Shown here: positions 46,961 through 60,700 of the stretch, piece after piece
Layout of the letters: each line of letters starts with the position of its first letter
How positions within the stretch are numbered: position 1 is the stretch's first letter
From: Dryas octopetala
Lineage: Eukaryota > Streptophyta > Magnoliopsida > Rosales > Rosaceae
NCBI GenBank assembly: GCA_963921425.1
Contig: OY992836.1
Coordinates: 11,129,304-11,193,303, forward strand
Length of the DNA: 64,000 nucleotides
Direction: 5' to 3'
Position numbers and translations under genes: made by a program
Notes under the pieces: model-generated
Databases searched by the model: none
Seen by the model: only the letters and a program-made list of their open reading frames with translations
Told to the model about the DNA's origin: nothing

Positions 46961-47160
46961 GAATAATACTATACTTACCACATTCTTATATCACATTTTT
47001 ATACCATCTTACGTGCCATTACTTTATTGGATATAATTTTTCTTTTTCATTTTGGGTTTTTATTTTTATTTTCAGTATCCAATGTATGAATGCCATGTAA
47101 GTTGCCACATAAGGTGGTATGAAATTGTGGTATAAAAATGTGGTATATCTAGCACTACTG
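46961..47160. mobile_element. 200-bp MITE with perfect 9-bp target duplication
   Basis: CTCTAGTTT occurs at 46952-46960 and 47161-47169 on either side. The arms GAATAATACTATACTTACCA and, inward from the right, CAGTAGTGCTAGATATACCA are inverted, and both run into CACATTTTTATACCA-like sequence. A related copy is at 26292-26480. The class is consistent with Mutator-type MITEs. Confidence 0.88.
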
Positions 47161-47169
47161 CTCTAGTTT

Positions 47170-48682
47170 ATCAAAAGTTTTATGTGTGTTTTAAAAGTGT
47201 GTGAACGAAATAGTAATTAATGAATTCATAACATTTTATTTTATGTGTGTGAGTAAAAGTGTGCATGGATTAAAATTTATATAGCCAGTATCGATTTGGT
47301 ATTGTAAACCCCCTTATATTATGAACAAAATTATTGAGTCCTAAGGATTCATGCAGAATATGTTGGCTTCTATGCTGAGAGTACTCACTCTTATGCCAAA
47401 ACCATTCACATGCTTGATACTACTTGATCACCCTTGTTATCACTCGGTGGCTCTCAATGTGTTACGGTTATATACATTAATTTTTTCAATTCTAGTGATG
47501 TGGAACCCTCAAACAACAAAGCCCAGCCCACTATTGCAAACGGCCGGTGCAATTTTATGGTGGTTTTTTCCTTATTTTGGGGACATACTGCGAAGAAATC
47601 GGAACTTCTCTTAATGATATGGGCAGCCCTAATAACTAGGGACCTCCAATAGTCCAATCCCAACCGGGACGATAAGAGGCATTAAAATAAGGGACCCCAA
47701 TCTCAAAATTGACTTGAAGCTTTTTGAAGGAGGGACCATTCTCATTCTGAGACGTAGCAAGCAGCATAATTCAGAATCCACGGAGATGGCACATCTTCTC
47801 TGACTTGATTAGCACTAGGTCCACAAGTATACTCTCTGCCAATATACCTCACGAAAACGTGGTTAGCTTCCATTCCACAATGGTCCAATCCAAGGGTCTG
47901 CCTGTCGGCAACAACATAAAGGGTACTTATTTAGGATATGTAGGCAATGGCAACAAAAAGGTCTATACGAAGAAGGAAAAAACTTACTTATCCCCGTGTT
48001 ATAGTGATGTTGCATCTCTTGAAGAGAGAGATAGAGACAAGAGATGAGAGAAAGAGAGAGAGAAAGAGAATGAGAGAAGAGAGAGAGTCAATGCTGTAAG
48101 AATACCATATAGTATTACATAAGGGGATATGTAAGTTTTTCTCAATGAAAAATCAATCATCACAAGGGTATCTCAAATCACCTCTTTGAAGGTACCTCCA
48201 ATGTTAAACATGTAAGCATCGACTATCAAATCAATAGAGCCTGTGGATAAGGTTAGCACAGAAAACAATGAATAGAATACAACTTTTCAACATTTGATTG
48301 GTCAAAGACTTGGTCATGAGGAAACAGAGTACTGCAAATGATTGAGTACTATTGTACTAAGCTTGGATGGGATAGAGTACTAGACTTGATTTCAGTACTA
48401 AGCTTAGATGGGATGCTGATGTGCAGGATATCAAACTAGGTTTTCTTTGCTGAAGAAAAGAAAAAACAGGGGGAAAAAGAAAAAGGCTTGTGTTGTAGCA
48501 TTGGCAAAAGGAAAGTTCAATACAACATTCCAGGTTTTGGTCCTCACATTTCCACACTGCTACAAAAATTACCATAAAAAACATTAATCCAAGTACAGAG
48601 TTCACTGCCTCGGGACTTGAAGAATGTGCCAGGAAAGGAGAACATCAAGAGATCTTTGATTAGAAGGTATAGAAGACCTAGA
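47170..48682. other. Intergenic DNA and FANCL 3' flank
   Basis: No gene is supported. A purine-rich GAGAGAGA stretch lies at about 48018-48088. GTACTAAGCTTGGATGGGAT and GTACTAAGCTTAGATGGGAT form a close direct repeat at about 48353 and 48402. FANCL ends at 48683. Confidence 0.5.
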
Positions 48683-51600
48683 TTACTTCTTCCCACTGTT
48701 GATTTTCACCGCAACTGGTTCTGAACAGTATGGACAACTTCCGAATAAAACATCAAATGACCTGTAATGCAAGTTCACACAGAAATCATATATCAGATAA
48801 CCATAAGAGGAAGCCTGATTTTTTACTGTAGGTTCTGAATTCTGAATGTCAAAATGTTCTGATGGTTAAAATAATAATTGCTATGGTGTTTGGCCAAAAA
48901 CTGATAATAGTTGCTATGGTGGCTTTAAGAGATTGTATGAAAGCAGCTTGAGGAGTGACAAGCGCCCCATTGGTGTGTCTCCTAATGAAATGTGTTAATG
49001 GAAGAATTCTATTTATCTCTACATATGTTTTTATTTTTATTTTTTATCATACCACTATGTCATTGTACTTGAATGGCAAGTTCAAGCCATTTTCATATGC
49101 AATAAGTGTGCTTAAGGCAAAGAAGAGCAATGCCATATGTACAACTTAATTCCTGTTACAAAATATTAAAAACGACAACTAAAGTTATATTCATGCATAA
49201 ACCAGTAAAAGATGACAGTGATACAAGAAACGTAGCATACTGCCTTGTTGTGGTGATGGAGCGCAACCAGTCCACAAGACATATGCTATGGAAAGCCCTC
49301 TTACAACTGGTATTATCGCATGTATAGTCAGTCCCAGTCCCGCTTTTATCTCTAAGCTCATCGTCTACATTAACATTGCTTGGTCAATGACTGAAAAACT
49401 TGGTAAACATTTAAAGAATGTATATATAGAATTACCAATTGGAAGACTCTGAGCATAACAAATTCCACATTCAACTTGCTGGTGACTCTTCTGCACATCG
49501 GGGGGCCTTGGCAGTTGAGTCCCCAGAAGACATTCAAGATTTTCTAGAAATGGTTTGTCCTTTATCCTATGCAATTAGAGACATAGTGTACACAAATGAT
49601 AGATAAACATGTATCACCAACAATCTATTTTTTTCTCAGAAAGATAAAGTTGAGCACTAATTTAAAGAACATTGCAATAATGAAATTTAAGTAAAGGTTC
49701 AGTAGTTTTCTCCTCGTAACTTCAAATGATAACAGTATTAGCAAAGTTATTTGATTCCCAACCTTTAAACTGAGGCCCATGTAAAGTGCTCATTGCTAAA
49801 AGAAGCAGAGGGGGTGTTAAAAAAATTGAGCAAGCAAGAAAATATTCGTGAAAAAAGGATGATTCTACAGTAACGACATCAGAAAATTCATATTTAGACT
49901 ACCTTTACAGTACAAGTACCAAATCAGAATACAGATCCAAAAAAGAGATGCATTGATGTACCATCTTTTGCTATTTCTTCGCCATATGTTTCTCAACGAG
50001 CTTAAAGTTGGACCTGAACCAATAAAACGACACCTAACACAACTTGATATTCGCAACTGAATGAAAAGCAAAGGCTAGAAGGTAGCAGCTCTAGTAACAG
50101 ATTCAAGATGAAATCTCACTCTGGCAAAGATCTAGGATCAACGGCATTAATAGACAACATGATGGAGCAATCATTTCCTGAAAAACAAAAACCTCAAAAT
50201 ACTTCCAACAGAAAGAGGGGAGAAGAATTATCAATACTTATTTTCAAGATGGCTAACCTATCATTATCTGGCGATGGGATGCAGCAGGAGATGCCTGTTT
50301 AGGATCAACAACCAAAAGGGACCTGTCAATATCATCCAAAGTAGACCAAAATGCCTGAAGCTTCTCCAGATGCTGAGAGCAAAAAGTTGTTGACAGGTTT
50401 TAGTAAACATAAGAACCCAGGAAAACAACACAACTTCTAAGATAGACAATATCCTTAGGCAGCAACTATTATCAACTGATGCAACATCTCATTCAATTTT
50501 TAAGAAAATAATAAAAACCTTTAGAAACTGCTGCACCACATCTTTCAATCTCGAGTGTATTGACCATTTTAAATTAAACATATACGGTACATCCTGAGAA
50601 AGAAACTTGAATGTTATATATGCCTCAGATGGAAAAATTTAACCATCTAAAAGATAAAAGAAGACATACTACTGAAATTGAAGGAGGACATTTGGGATGG
50701 GTTTTATCCAACTGAATTTCCATAACATGCACTCTTCCCTTACTATCTCTGCTAATCAAATTTACAAAAGATGAGTTCACTACATGAATAAGACAGTTTA
50801 AACATGTGAAAAATGATAGAAATTAATGATAGAAAGTTTGAAAAAAGAAAAGAAAAAGAAGAATAAAGAATGAGAAAAATTCATGTCACATACTCATCAC
50901 ATAATCAAAAAGAAACCTCTACCAAACAACTTAAAGCAACTGCCTCAAGTTCATGAAGATTTTTCACTACAACAACATGATGCTAAAGAAAACTTTAGAG
51001 GAAGTGTTGATATAAACTATCATAACACTATTTTATTAAGAGATATACTTTGGAAAGTAGTGGAAGTTCAAGTCTGATTCTTGGTAAGTTAAACTATCAT
51101 AAACTTCAAGATTTAATACTCCAAAGCATCCAGGATAAACATTTTTGAATTCATTGATAGTGAAAATTTAATCTATGGATGACAATTTAGTATTATGAAA
51201 GGACAAAAGTTTAGACACAATCAAGCAGGCACAGCTTGTGGATGAAGATACACATAGTTCTAAACTCAGCAACCCTGGCAATAGTATCCAACACTTGCCT
51301 TCAGACACATGTTTACTCTACTTCACATCAACCAGATGTCTAGTTCATACCTCCATGGCATATAAACACATCCTTACAACTTTTGACAAGTATATGATTG
51401 CACAACTATTTTACAGCATTAGCAATTTATTGGGGCACAAAACAATCATTTTTGGCAGTACTGTTTTGAGCCAGTTTGGGAATGCTTCCGCTGGTAGTGA
51501 ATTTGCTAGAAACACATCACATGTTTTATTAAAAACCCAAGTAGTATTTGCATATTCATTTGGAAGTACTTGTTGAGAAATCACCAGTTAGGTACTTCTC

Positions 51601-52253
51601 GAGAAAGCACTAAAAAAACCGTTTCTCCCACCCAAAACCCAAAAAACACTTTTGTCTAATTCAGTCAACCACTATAAAAAAATAATAATAATAAATAAAT
51701 ATTGTTTATCCGAAAACACTTGGTGCCAAAAGCACTCCAAAACAGGTCCTTCATTTCTCACAACTAAACACTTCCACTACCTTCTTAAATGTAATCACTA
51801 CAACTAATATGGTGTACTCAACACCAATTATTCTTGAGCCTTATCGATAAGTTCTCAACACAGTCAAGCCAAAAATTAAATTAAGCACCAAAGCATTCTT
51901 TTTCCTTTTCGGCAAATGCAAAATGAATAAGAAAACAATAGCGAGTGGGTGATGAATGTGAACAATAATATCTTACAAGACCCGAAAGCTGAGAGATGTT
52001 AGATCTCCACCCATCCTCACTAGTTGCTCCCATCCAACCTCCTCTATCTACATTCACATGATCATCAAATCAAGTCAAGGGTCCTTACAAAAAAATATTA
52101 CAAGCAGTAACAGAACCCATTATGCTAATGCATATCAGTCTACCAATGAAGCAAATGGGTTTCAGGAAATTTCTCTATAAATGAAAAAAACATAATGGGT
52201 TCACATGACATGACTGTCTAAGTCACCTCTGAGTACACTGCACGGTAAAACAT
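48683..52253 (-). CDS. FANCL: E3 ubiquitin ligase FANCL (Fanconi anaemia group L homologue)
   Basis: Exons are 52253-52227, 52047-51977, 50748-50670, 50593-50519, 50372-50258, 50177-50120, 50033-49962, 49566-49436, 49364-49241 and 48761-48683. All have GT-AG borders with matching phases and give 276 residues. FANCL monoubiquitinates FANCD2/FANCI in interstrand-crosslink repair. The central double-RWD region is recognisable: FYRAVYSEIEEVGWEQLV, LDKTHPKCPPSI, LEKLQAFWSTLDDIDRSLLV, GNDCSIMLSINAVDPRSLPE. The C-terminal C4HC3 RING has all eight ligands (C199, C202, C225, C230, H235, C238, C260, C263) in CGICY, YTCDNTSCKRAFHSICL and GSCPYC. The start is uncertain: ATG 52253 is the first in-frame ATG of that exon, but the frame is open about 50 bp further and a tiny upstream exon at about 52600 could add residues. 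Human FANCL is longer at the N terminus (ELF domain). Confidence 0.93.
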
Positions 52254-53177
52254 AGACCCTTCGGCCAGCTCTCTGCATCTACTCTGCTCATTACACTCCT
52301 GCGCTCAACAACAGTTGGGGATACATACATCTACATATAAACATATACATAAAGAAATATATATGCAATGCATGTACAGTATAACATTATAACGCACATA
52401 GTAGAACGAAAATTGGCTTCTTTATAGCTTCATTTGTTATCAACCGAAACATTGGGGCATTTTAGCAAACACTTGGTGCGCTTTTTCTTTTGCTTTTTTT
52501 ATTTTCTTCTTTCTTCTAACGCTTGCACATACAACAACTATCAATCAAAATCTGAAAGAAAAGGCAGCGAAAAAGAGCAGAAGAAGAAGAAGAAGTACCA
52601 TTTGGTTCGGAGAGAGTGCTCAAGAAAAGAGTGCAGGCGTCCTGAATCAGTAAATGTTAGCATTCGTAAGGACTGGATCATGGGCTGACCGGGCCGGTGT
52701 TTGAGGCCCAGGCCCTTCTCCATCCTATACCATTTCAGCTCATAGCATTGATCATGGACCAATTTTGGGCTTTTGACTGGGCTAATGGGTTAGACCAACT
52801 TTATCTTGCAGTGGCCCAACAATTTTTTGTGAAAAGTCCAAAAAATATAAAAGTAAAATTAAGGGCAGTACTATTCTCACTCCCATTATGTCATACACTC
52901 CTTTTATGTGTATTTTAAATATTATATGTGGAGTGCAGGATGACTATTAAGAGTGTGAATTGAAACTGCCAAATTAAGTTGGATTTAGATTCTCTTCTTT
53001 CCATGTTTTTAGCTGTTTCAAGGTTATACATAGATGTAATTCTACTTACACAAAAAAAGTGTTACAAATTCATTACATATTTTGCCCCTTACTATTGGAT
53101 AATAAATGAACGACTAAGTTTAAAAGTCAAACAAATACAAGCAGATGATTAGAATCCAATTAAGTCATACACTTAGA
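52254..53177. other. FANCL 5' flank and intergenic DNA
   Basis: This includes the probable FANCL promoter or an upstream exon. On the minus strand, ATG|GTACTTC near 52601 is a possible start codon directly before a donor site, and GCGCAG| near 52303 is a possible acceptor in the right phase. A (TTC)n-like tract lies beside it. No other gene is seen. Confidence 0.45.
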
Positions 53178-53736
53178 GGGTAAACTACATTTTTGGTTAT
53201 TGTGTTTTGACTTGAAATCATATTTGGTTCTTGTGATTTAAATTTTGGCAATCTAGTTCTCGTGTTTTATGTTGTTTGCAATCTTAAGATAATTTTGAAA
53301 TTTCGTCAGTTAATTCAACAAAACCCAAATTTTCAATGTGGGAATAAAATTCTGTATTTTTTTCATAAAGATTTTTGTTGGGGGATTCAAAAACTATCTT
53401 ATGGACTTAATTTCTAAAACTAGTTGCAATTTCCCTTTTCGTGTTGATTTGCTAGAAAAATTTTTTGAGTTTGAACTTTAAGTTTGGGAATGCTTTGAAT
53501 TCTTGTTTGAAAATCAAATTCAATGCTACATACATGATACATGATTTTCGGTCACTCATGAGTAAAACTTGCAAGTTAAAGTCATTGGTTTCAATTTGAG
53601 AAAATATTTCATGTCAAGTGTTGAATGTCTTGAGATTGTAAACGACAAACACATTGACCAAATTGAAAAAATTTAAACCACGGGAACCAAATATAATTTT
53701 AGATAAAAACACATTGACTAAATATGTAGTTTACCC
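53178..53736. mobile_element. 559-bp long-TIR MITE (Mutator type)
   Basis: The ends GGGTAAACTACATTTTTGGT and, inward from the right, GGGTAAACTACATATTTAGT are inverted. Further matching blocks (ATATTTGGTTC and GTGATTTAAATTTT/GTGGTTTAAATTTTTTCAAT) extend over about 100 bp per side. Flanks CACTTAGAG and TACTTAAAA are only weakly alike, so the duplication has probably decayed. Confidence 0.75.
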
Positions 53737-55822
53737 TACTTAAAATGATAAGGCGGTCATATTTGGGTGTGTTCGCTTAAGAAGTACTTTACCATGAATC
53801 CATCTTGAGTGCTTCCTATAGTAGCTCCAACAAGTTGGGCTTTTAATTTAATGGGCTAAATAAAAACTTACATATCATGGGTGTATATAACTATATGTCT
53901 ATCTCTCTCATCACATACTAGCTAAGGCATGTGATGTGAGAGATAAAGACAATGAGTATATATATTCATTACATAGAAGTTTTACTCCAATAAACCTAAT
54001 TAGTGTGAGTTTACAAAGAAACTAGTTGGCCAAATGTATTTTCAATTGATTTAGTTTTTTTTTTCTTTTTTATATTGGAGGAGGGGATTCCAAGTTCAAA
54101 CCTATTCCAACATGGGAAGAAAAATATCTGTAGACTATTTTGATTAATTAAGCTTAATGGGATCAATCTAACACTTACATCAGTCAAGTACATCTTTAAA
54201 CAAAACAATTGAAATGTACGTGTGCTAACTGCTAATAAGCCTAATAGATGGCCCCATTTTTTAATATTGGTCTCTAAAATTATTTCATATAAAGATAAAT
54301 TTGTAATTAAAAAATCATTAAAAAGCGGGTGAGATGAGCAAGATGAGATGTGAGAATAGAAGAAACACAAAATCTTATGCAAACAAACAATGTGATGTAA
54401 GTGGAGTGGAAGAGGAGGCCAGGTATTTCCGACTGCTAATCATGCAGCTTTTTATTTATTATTTTTGTAATGTGAATTGAAGAACTCTAGAAGTAATGCA
54501 GCACATTATTTGTGAGCAACATGCCCGGCCGCTCAAGCCCATTTTGACTTTTTTTTTTTGAAGATAACATAATACATAATAAACTATAGCTAGCAGCCAA
54601 CAATTAAGCATGCATGCAATAAGTATAAACAATACATATAATTTAGTGTAATAATCGTGCCAAGTAGAACCTTCATTGATATAATGATATGTAATATGTT
54701 GGTAACTTGGAATGTATCCTTATCTCAATCAAAGTTTATAATTTTTTAAGATAAATTAAATATATGATCTGCATAGTAACAAATTGAATTATTATACTAT
54801 ACACGCAGTGTCTATTCAAAACTGATCTTCGTCCAGAAATGACTGTTATGTAGCCTCAATAATTTAAAGATCTGATGGGATAGGTCGGCTAGCTTCCATA
54901 TCTACAACAACAACAGCCGCCCATGCATTCTTGTGCGAAACTCTAGTCCTAAACTATACAAGCAGCACTAGTACTACACTACTACAAGCTAGTAGTCAAA
55001 CCTAGCTATATATATATATATATATGTTTCTGTCTTCAGGTTAAGGAACAAAACCAAGTCTGCTTAATTGCAAGAATAGGACCCTAACCTAAGGACCAAA
55101 ACTGGTATTTTAGTATGTTCACTTGTCAAAATGGAGTTTTTTATTAGTTTGGAATTATATTTAGGTAAGCAAGTTGTGGCATATTTGTATTCATTCACGC
55201 GTGTACTTACTAGTCACAAACTCACAACTCACAAGCAACCCATTCATGATTGATTGATTGCTTGATTGATTGCCCCCACCTTTTTTTTTTTCCTTGCTGC
55301 TGACTCATGCATGATAGTCACCATTTAGTTTGCTTTCCGAACAATACTAATTAAAGACACCAAATTATTTATTCTAGTTTTTACATCTTAATTAACTAAC
55401 GAATGTGTATTTCATTGTGTTCAGGTTTAATTAGATTCATTCAAGACTTAATTTATTATATACACCACTTAATAACTGAAAATTTGAATAATGAATCAAT
55501 CAATAATGCATCTCATTACAAAGAAAAGATTAATAATACATATCAACCTAATACTCTCACACATGTCTAACTTCATCCTTACAAAAATCAAGTTAGTTAT
55601 TTTCGAGGAGGCCAGAATGATTAAACTATGCAATAAGTTTTAATTACTAGCTAGTAGCTACTAAAGAAAAAGACAATGTAATAAATAATGCACTACGGGC
55701 TACCTGATTTTTAGGTTAGGCAACGTGTTGTATTTAGGTGCGTACATGTCGTGTTATGATAAATTATTCTACATCTAAACATGACTTATTAATGTATACA
55801 CTTAAATTCATATAAACAATTG
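53737..55822. other. AT-rich intergenic DNA, no gene seen
   Basis: No coding region is supported. It holds a TA run at about 55009-55025 and several T runs. It ends at the target site of the Mutator-like element. Confidence 0.5.
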
Positions 55823-56137
55823 ACAATTTAAGGCTCAATTATAATTTATCCCTACGAGAGTGATTTCAAGATGATTTACAAAAAAAAAAAAAAAATTTCA
55901 AACGCATCCACCAACTCTTGAAAATCATGCAATGTTAGTATTTTCATCAACTTTTCCGTTAAGTGACAGCATGAAGTGCCACGTAAATTTTTTTAATGCC
56001 GTGGAGTGCCACGTGGAGATAAAAAATAATAAAAAAATTACAAAAACGTTTTATAATATAAAAACTAAAACTAATTAAAAACTAAAAAAATTGAAAAAAC
56101 AAAAGAAAAAAAGAAAAAAAGTTCCCTCACTTCCCAT

Positions 56138-56736
56138 CAAGGAGTAAAATTTCGATTTCGATGGAAATTTTCGCGCAAATTTCGATTAAAATTTCGATTT
56201 CGACAAAATTAGACAAAAACGATAGAAATTGCTATTAAAATACGAAAATTTTGAATGAAACTTGACCATATGTTTATTTAACATATTATATACTATATTG
56301 ATAAAAAACATTGAAGAAACCAAATTATATAATAGGTTTCATGTGATATAAGATAAATATAATGCGCGCTAGAGACAAATACTGTTAAATAAAATTAGTA
56401 TAATAAATAAAATTAGTATAATAAATAAAATTAGTATATTCTTTATACTCTATAATATATACACTAACCCTAATATTAAACCCTATATACTCAATATTTT
56501 TTAGGATATGAACCATATGATATAAGATGTATAAGATATTAGGATTTAGACCCTTTAGGGTATTTTTAATTATTTTTTATATAGAAATATATTAAGATTT
56601 TAGGTTTACAAAACAACTAAACTAAATCCCAAAAGAGCCAAACGAAACCCCAAATCCTTTTTTTTCTTTCCAATTATCCAAAGGCCTCAAACTCCAATCA
56701 ACTCTAAAGCCTTTTTTTTTTTTCTTCTCTTTTCTT

Positions 56737-56782
<46 letters not shown>

Positions 56783-57426
56783 CTTTCCTTGCTTTTCCTT
56801 TTAAGATCCAAAACTTAATCTTCTTAATATTGTTGGTTCCAACATCCAAGAAACAGGATGTTCGTTGGTTAATCAAAAGCCAAATTATTTTGTTATATAA
56901 ATTTACAACAAGTCAACAATTACTGTGGCAATCTTATCACTTTAGCTTATTGTGAGAGGCTGAGAACTGTACCCTATTCATATATAATATAACAATCAAA
57001 GTTTTCATTCTCTCCTTCAGTCCTTCCTCTGTTCATCGCCCAGACCTTACTGTAAGGTAAGTTTTTTTTTTCTTTCCTTCATTTTTCCTCTTTGCCCGTG
57101 ACTCTCTCTCGTCCTCTTCCTCCACAGTTTTCTCTCTCACACCCATCATCTTCCCACCTAGCACTAACACCAGCCCCTCCCCCCCGCCTCTCTCCCCCCC
57201 AACCTAGCCCATCCCCGCCCCTCTCCCCCTAAACCCAGCCCCTCCCAGCCCCTCTCCCCCTAAACTCAGCCCCTCCCCACCCTTCTCCCCCCAAACCCAG
57301 CCCTTCCTCGCCCTTCTTCCCCTAAACCTAGTAAATAAAACTCAAAATTTCGCCGAAAGAATTACGAAATATAGTGGGGTATTGATAAAATCTCGGTGAC
57401 TCAAAAAAACGAAATTTCATTCCTTG
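56138..57426. mobile_element. 1.29-kb hAT-like element nested in the MULE
   Basis: The ends CAAGGAGTAAAATTTCG and, inward from the right, CAAGGAATGAAATTTCG match at 15 of 17 positions. The 8-bp repeat CTTCCCAT lies at 56130-56137 and 57427-57434. The interior has AAATTTCGATTTCG words, a T run of about 40 bp at 56739-56782, and CCCCTCCCC-type repeats at 57175-57310. No transposase is present. Confidence 0.8.
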
Positions 57427-57752
57427 CTTCCCATCCCTCTCACGTCAAGCCATGCCAAAAAAAAAAAAAACAATTAAATATTCTTTTCTTCTTCTTCCAC
57501 GTGCAACAACCCCATGGCCACTAATTTCTTCCTCCCTCCTCCTTCTTCTTTTTCTTCAGCCACTCACACACATACCTACCAGTCCACCACCCACCACCCG
57601 CCGCCCGCCCACCCACCCATTCACACTCTCTGCATATCACACCCACACCCACTCGAGCCACTCCCCTTCCCCATCCCCCTCAACAGTACCACAAAGAACG
57701 GTCCCAAACCCTCAGAACCATTTGCAACAAAAGTTCTCTTCTATATGAATTG

Positions 57753-60700
57753 TAAGGGTGGGCACGGAATGGGAGGGAGGGATGGGACTGACCTCATCCT
57801 GTTCCCAATCCCGGAAGTTGCATTCGGGATGAGATCGGGACGGGATGACCATGATACCATTTCAAAACCAAATATATGGAACGAGATGGGTTCGGGATGA
57901 GTTTCGGGACCTGCTAGCTATTCATGCATTCATGACTATACTTCAACATATAACAATTCAAGTTTCAACAATGAATATGATGCAACTTCAAGGTTCAAAG
58001 TTCAAAGTTTCAAACTCAAGTTCTCAAATCTCAACAATTCAAGACTTCAAGTTACTGTTATTCAAATTTCAACAATTCAAGTTGGAAGTAATTTAATTCT
58101 ATGGCATCAGTGCATCACAATCTCAGTCTACATCAGTAACATCACAAAATACAAACTCACAAACTTAAACTCAGTCTACATCACAAACTCAAAAGATTAG
58201 AATTAAGCCTTATGGCTTATTACAATTTACAAATACAAAATACAAAATACAAACTACAAAATTACAAACTCAGAAATCACACAAGAATTTGATTTGAACC
58301 CTTCAAACCACTGGCAGCAACGGTCACACTTCAAACTACTGGCAGACAGGCATCAATGGTCAACTGGTCATACTTTTGCCTTTGGTTTTGAACCCTTCAA
58401 ACTACTGGCAGCAGTAGTCACACTTGCATTTTCTACACAAAATAAATCATAGTAGAAAGTTAGAAACTATTAAAATTCAATACACAAAGCAAAGCAAGTA
58501 AAGTAAAACAAATTTACAAAACATTACCCGATTCAATACTTTCATAAAATTCAAGTTCTTCAATACAAGGTTCATCTTTCAAGCTGGAAATGTCATCCCC
58601 TTCAACCAATTTTGAATACAAATCAAAGCCTCCACTGATGTAGGAGTTAATGAACTCCTAAATGCATCTATGACCCTGCCCCCAGTGCTAAAACAACTTT
58701 CAGATGCAACTGTTGACACTTGAATGACAAGAATATCATTGGCAATTGCTACCAACACAGGGTACTTGGGACCATTGAGTTTCCACCATAATAAAATGTC
58801 AAAATCATCTCCATTTTTTGTTGTCCATTTCAAAGGATCCATTAAATATTTATCAACTTCATGTGCCACCATAGTTTCATTACTCTCTTCCACCACCTTT
58901 CTTCAATCATCCAATATGTCATCTCTCCCACTACCTCTACCCTCATCTTCTACCATATAATTAGAAGTGACAATTTGTGAATCAGAATTCACATTCATTC
59001 TCATATGTATGCCACCATCTACGTTTGGTCCATACTCATCATAAAGAGCCATCAACACTTCTTTCAACTCTTTGGCAACCCTCTGCACCTCCCACTCTTC
59101 AAAACCCTCCTTTATACAGATGAATTACATGTCTCATTTTGAACCTTGGATCCAAAACAAATGCAATCAACACCAATCTATTCAGATTGTGGAATGAGCC
59201 AAAATACTTATTGTATTTAGCTCTCATGTTGGCTGCCATGTCAGTCAACACTCTCTCACTTTCTGAACCATTTGCCATCTCAGGTGCCACAAATAACCTT
59301 TCAATCTCATGTTCAATAGCTAATATATCATGAAAGGTTGTGTTGATAGTGGGATGCAAAGATGCACTAACCCTTAAAGTCACATCATAAAACATCTTCA
59401 AAAATTTCACAAACACCCTTGCATTTTCCCAATCAACTTCACTTGGTGGTCACCCTAAACCTCTTACTACTACTCTGAATCACATTGCCATCCTCATCAA
59501 ATTCTTCATCTCCTTTCTTGAAGTAAGCCAAAAATGAGATGTCCTCATCCTCCCCCATTCTTGCAAAAGCCTTTTTAAATTTCAAGGCAGATTCCAACAT
59601 TATAAATGTTGAATTCCACCTTGTGGGGACATCCATACACCCAAGACCTTTGCTGGACAGTTTCACTTTTTCCATTGAGGACTTAAAATACTCCAATCTC
59701 TGTGGAAAGGACCTCACATACTTCACAGCATTCCTAATAGCTAAAACAGACTTATTCAGCTTCTTCAACCCACTTCCTACTATTAAATTGGTTATGTGAG
59801 CACAACATCTCACATGCAAGTACTTTTCACCCAAAATAGCTTGTGAATTCTCCCACATATTCATCTTAGACCTAACCCAATCTAAAGTTACTTTATTTGC
59901 AGAAGCATTGTCAACAGTTATGGTCATAACCTTCTCTATCCCCCACTCTAACAAACAACACTCAATAAGCTTCCCTATGGTGGTCCCTTGGTGATTAGAA
60001 ATCACACAAAAGTTTAAAACTCTTTTGTGCATTTTCCAATCACTATCAATAAAATGGGCGGTTAGCACCATATAATTAAAGTTTTGGACATTTGTCCAAG
60101 TGTCAGTAGTGAGGCTGATCCTATGTGCACTCAACTCCTTCTTCAAGTTGATCTTACAGACATCATACATTTTTAGAAATTGCCTAACTCCTGCTAGGTA
60201 CATCAAACAATGGGCAAACAACACTACAAAACTTCCTAAAACCCTTCTTCTCTACAAAACTAAATGGAAGCTGATCTACTACAATCATCTCCACACAAGC
60301 TTCCATAGCATCATTCTGCATAAACCCCCTAGCAACCATCTTGTTACCCTGAACCTTATCACCATCAATGATCTTTTGGTTTTTATTTTGGTTTGGTGGG
60401 TAATATCTGCAATATTTTCTAATATGCTTAAGCATTCCTGATGTCCCATTTTTTCCACTATCAACAGCATAATCTCCAAGACTACCTTTAGGACAGTATA
60501 TGCATTTGGCTCTCTTCATAATAACTTCTACATCTACTATCTTCCCTGATTGATCTTTTTTTTTTTTTTTTTTTCTGTTTTCTTATCATCATACACTTTA
60601 AAATGATCCCAAACCCAACTACGTTTGGAACCAGTACCAGCTTTAGTTTTACTATCATTAGTAAGGCTTACCTCTGCTTCATCTTGCATGTGCACTCTTT

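Noticed and set aside
56622-56876. Lys-rich 84-residue ORF
   Set aside because: It is encoded by a long T run within a hAT-like element.
57514-57900. Pro/His-rich 128-residue ORF as a cell-wall protein gene
   Set aside because: It crosses the hAT left boundary at 57753 and has no signal peptide or repeat typical of extensins, so it is probably MULE interior.
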